This document shows positions 62,279-64,000 of a DNA stretch of 64,000 nt, one piece after another. Position numbers and translations under genes: made by a program. The DNA is from Zoogloea sp. (lineage in GTDB: Bacteria > Pseudomonadota > Gammaproteobacteria > Burkholderiales > Rhodocyclaceae), in assembly GCA_016720685.1 (NCBI GenBank), contig JADKKC010000016.1, positions 16,351 to 80,350 of the forward strand, in the 5' to 3' direction. Positions within the stretch are counted from its first letter, which is position 1. Each line of letters opens with the position of its first letter. The notes under the pieces are model-generated. The model was not told the DNA's origin and searched no databases. It was given only the letters and a program-made list of their open reading frames with translations.

Positions 62279-62607
62279 ACGCCCCCCTGTCCCAAATCCG
62301 CATCGTTCGGCTGCACCTGCCGCTTGGCGCCGGCCGTACGCAGAAACTCGAAGTCGTCGAAACCGAAGGCATGACCGTGCTGGGCGCCATGCGCCAGGTG
62401 CGCGGCACCCTGCCGCCCACCTGGCTCGACAGCTTTCCCTGTCACGCCGGGGCCTGCAACACCTGCAGCCTTCTGATCGGGGGCGCGCCCGGCGTGCCCT
62501 GCAATGCCCTTGTCCGTGATCTCGGCGCGGACATCAGCCTTGCCCCCGACAAGCATTCCCGGGGCTGGGACGCCCTGCGCGACGACGACCGCAAGGTGCA
62601 CGGCTGA
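62275..62607 (+). CDS. Small [2Fe-2S] ferredoxin-domain protein between frdA and frdB
   Basis: 110 residues. It resembles only the N-terminal domain of FrdB: IRIVRLHLPLGAG start and the cluster motif FPCHAGACNTCSLLIGG...VPC with four cysteines. No [4Fe-4S] or [3Fe-4S] part. It overlaps frdA (ATGA) and frdB (TGATG), so it is translated with them and may be an extra electron-transfer subunit. The name is not established. Confidence 0.8.
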   Translation: MNAPLSQIRIVRLHLPLGAGRTQKLEVVETEGMTVLGAMRQVRGTLPPTWLDSFPCHAGACNTCSLLIGGAPGVPCNALVRDLGADISLAPDKHSRGWDALRDDDRKVHG

Positions 62608-63335
62608 TGAGCACGAGCCCCCGCATTCTTACCCTGCGCGTCCTGCGCAGCAGCCCGGTCGAGGGCGAGGCGCCCCACTGGGAGGATTTTCGCGTCGAAG
62701 AGGCCGAGGGCATGACCCTCTTTCTCGCGCTGACCGAGGTCCGCGAGCGCCTGGCGCCCTCGCTGCAGTTCGATTTTGTGTGCCGCGCGGGCATCTGCGG
62801 CAGCTGCGGCATGCTCATCGACGGCAAGCCGGGCCTTGCCTGCTGCGCCCTCACGCGGGATCACGGCACCACCATCACCCTGGCCCCGCTGCCGGTCTTC
62901 GAGCTGATCGGCGATCTTTCGGTCAACACCGGCAAGTGGATGCGCGGCACCGCCGAGCGCCTCGAAACCTGGATCCACAGCGCAGCGAAGCCCGATCTCA
63001 CGGCCGTCGAGCCGCGCATGGAGCCCGAACTCGCCGAAGCCATTTACGAGCTCGACCGCTGCATCGAGTGCGGCTGCTGCGTTGCCGGCTGCGGCACCCT
63101 GCGCATGCGCGAGGAGTTCGTCGGCGCCATCGGCCTCAACAAGATCGCGCGCTTCCGGCTCGACCCGCGGGATGAACGGAGCGATGAGGATTTCTACGAC
63201 CTGATCGGCGACGACACCGGCGTGTTTGGCTGCATGTCGCTGCTGGGTTGCCACGACGTATGCCCGAAGGGATTGCCGCTGCAGACGCAGATCGCGTTCC
63301 TGAGGCGGAAGATGGTGGCGGTGGGGCTGAAGTAG
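62607..63335 (+). CDS. frdB: Fumarate reductase/succinate dehydrogenase iron-sulfur subunit
   Basis: 242 residues. [2Fe-2S] site FVCRAGICGSCGMLIDGKPG...C in the N-terminal domain; [4Fe-4S] and [3Fe-4S] cysteines in CIECGCCVAGC and CMSLLGCHDVCPKGLP. Carries electrons between FrdA and the haems of FrdC. Ends with a strong bidirectional terminator. Confidence 0.95.
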   Translation: MSTSPRILTLRVLRSSPVEGEAPHWEDFRVEEAEGMTLFLALTEVRERLAPSLQFDFVCRAGICGSCGMLIDGKPGLACCALTRDHGTTITLAPLPVFELIGDLSVNTGKWMRGTAERLETWIHSAAKPDLTAVEPRMEPELAEAIYELDRCIECGCCVAGCGTLRMREEFVGAIGLNKIARFRLDPRDERSDEDFYDLIGDDTGVFGCMSLLGCHDVCPKGLPLQTQIAFLRRKMVAVGLK

Positions 63336-63366
63336 CAGGCCGCTCGCCGCGTTCTTTCGCGCCAGT

Positions 63367-63415
63367 AAAAAGCCTTGCCCACGCGTCTCCGGATGGCGTG
63401 GGCAAGGCTTTTTTT
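63367..63415. terminator. Bidirectional intrinsic terminator between frdB and the glycosylase gene
   Basis: A 17-18 bp perfect stem (63367-63384 with 63396-63413) with an 11-base loop, A-tract on the left and T-tract on the right. It can stop transcripts from frdB (+) and from the convergent glycosylase gene (-). Confidence 0.9.
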
Positions 63416-63451
63416 CGTGCAGGGCAGGCGTTTGGGCTTTTTCGGGCCTTC

Positions 63452-64000
63452 TCACCCCGCCCACAAATGCGCGGCGACCAGGGCCCGCCAGGGGGTGAAG
63501 CGGGCGAGCCAGGCTTCGGCTTCGTCGGCGTCGATCTTCTCTGCCCGCCCGAGCAGTTTTTGCAGGCCGCGCCTTACTGCCACGTCACCGTGGAGGGAGC
63601 CGTCGACGGAGGCGAAGCCGCGCAAGAGCGTGTAGTTGATGGTCCACGGGCCGATGCCGCGGATGCTGGCGAGGCGGGCGCGGATCGTGTCGGCAACGGG
63701 CGTGTGCAGCCAGTCGTCCAGCGGCAGCTGGCCTTCGGTGGCGAGGCGGGCGACGCTGAGCAGGGTGCTGGCCTTGCTGGCGGAGAGGCCGGTGCTGTGC
63801 AGGGTGGCCTCGTCGAGACGGGCGAGGGTGGCGGCGTCGGGGTAGCAGGCGAGGCCGCCGCTGTGGCGCAGGCCGGCGGTTTCGATGAGGCGGCGGCGCA
63901 CCGATACCGCCGCGGCGACGCTGATCTGCTGGCCGGTGATGGCCCAGCTGAGCGCTTCGAAGGGGCTTGCGGTTTGCGGCACGCGCAGGCCGGGTGCCGC
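63452..64000 (-). CDS. alkA: AlkA-type DNA-3-methyladenine glycosylase (C-terminal part, cut by window edge)
   Basis: Base-excision glycosylase of the HhH-GPD superfamily. Visible: FEALSWAITGQQISVAAAVS, the helix-hairpin-helix region LASIRGIGPWTINYTLLRG and the catalytic Asp in SLHGDVAVRRGL. The frame continues past 64000, so the N-terminus (and any fused Ada/HTH domain) is not visible. Removal of alkylated purines is expected. Confidence 0.87.
   Translation of the reverse strand, partial: AAPGLRVPQTASPFEALSWAITGQQISVAAAVSVRRRLIETAGLRHSGGLACYPDAATLARLDEATLHSTGLSASKASTLLSVARLATEGQLPLDDWLHTPVADTIRARLASIRGIGPWTINYTLLRGFASVDGSLHGDVAVRRGLQKLLGRAEKIDADEAEAWLARFTPWRALVAAHLWAG

Noticed and set aside
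1..64000. CRISPR arrays, rRNA or tRNA genes, insertion sequences
   Set aside because: Scanned by eye on both strands; no spaced direct repeats of CRISPR type, no tRNA-like T-loop/anticodon arrangement and no transposase motif were found. A covariance-model search would be needed to exclude small RNAs.

Overview
The window is high-GC DNA from a betaproteobacterium, most likely of the Rhodocyclales (Azoarcus/Thauera/Zoogloea-like). The reasons are the gene families present (Calvin-cycle prkB with tkt, phasin, exosortase-associated acyltransferase, thioredoxin-type ars operon, Wolinella-type fumarate reductase) and the flagellar gene order. No rRNA, tRNA or CRISPR array was seen. The species is an inference; no database was searched.

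Layout. 1-3671 (minus): tkt (cut by the left edge), prkB, an inositol-monophosphatase-family gene and a thioredoxin-family gene. 3719-9425 (plus): rsmE (frameshifted), two-domain PPK2, argA, a PAS-GGDEF protein and yggX. 9460-14557 (minus): late flagellar genes flhX-fliK-fliT-fliS-fliD-flaG-fliC, with sigma-28-type promoters before fliC and fliD. 14870-23662 (minus): a surface-glycan cluster, probably for flagellin glycosylation: a 1238-residue multi-domain glycosyltransferase, two GDP-mannose 4,6-dehydratase-family proteins, a DUF4422-like protein, an FkbM methyltransferase and a C-methyltransferase. 23915-27707: housekeeping genes (HAD phosphatase, tcdA, M23 peptidase, cbiX) and a REC-HATPase regulator. 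27771-32380: an RND efflux pair under a large palindromic operator; the permease is frameshifted. 32449-38463: a CHASE/PAS histidine kinase followed by REC-HATPase and REC-PAS-PP2C proteins, a two-component/partner-switching hybrid. 38559-42569: a nitrate-assimilation module: nasT, then NtrC sites, a sigma-54 promoter, an ANTAR two-hairpin leader with a competing terminator, then nrtA-nrtB-nrtD. 42597-48146: nitroreductase, phasin, an exosortase-type acyltransferase divergent from a ThiF-like E1 plus nitroreductase-fold pair, and a cation-efflux protein. 48147-53330: an accessory insert of visibly lower GC with a broken metallophosphoesterase-STAND NTPase (defence-like) and a HipA-family yjjJ gene. 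53469-58639: the operon arsR-arsC-arsC-acr3-arsD-arsA plus a His-rich periplasmic protein. 58667-63335: yaiI (frameshifted) and a fumarate reductase operon frdC-frdA-[2Fe-2S]-frdB. 63452-64000: the end of an AlkA-type DNA glycosylase.

The clearest regulatory discovery is at 39255-39509: NtrC sites, a -24/-12 promoter and an ANTAR antitermination leader stacked directly after nasT, with the antiterminator hairpin and the terminator sharing bases. The best candidates for poorly described biology are the acyltransferase/E1/nitroreductase trio (44211-47205), the broken metallophosphoesterase-STAND gene (48538-51732) and the REC-HATPase/REC-PP2C circuit (32449-38463, with a paralogue at 26865). 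Three ordinary genes (rsmE, the RND permease, yaiI) each carry one single-base frameshift, so assembly indels must be excluded before any frameshift here is taken as biological.
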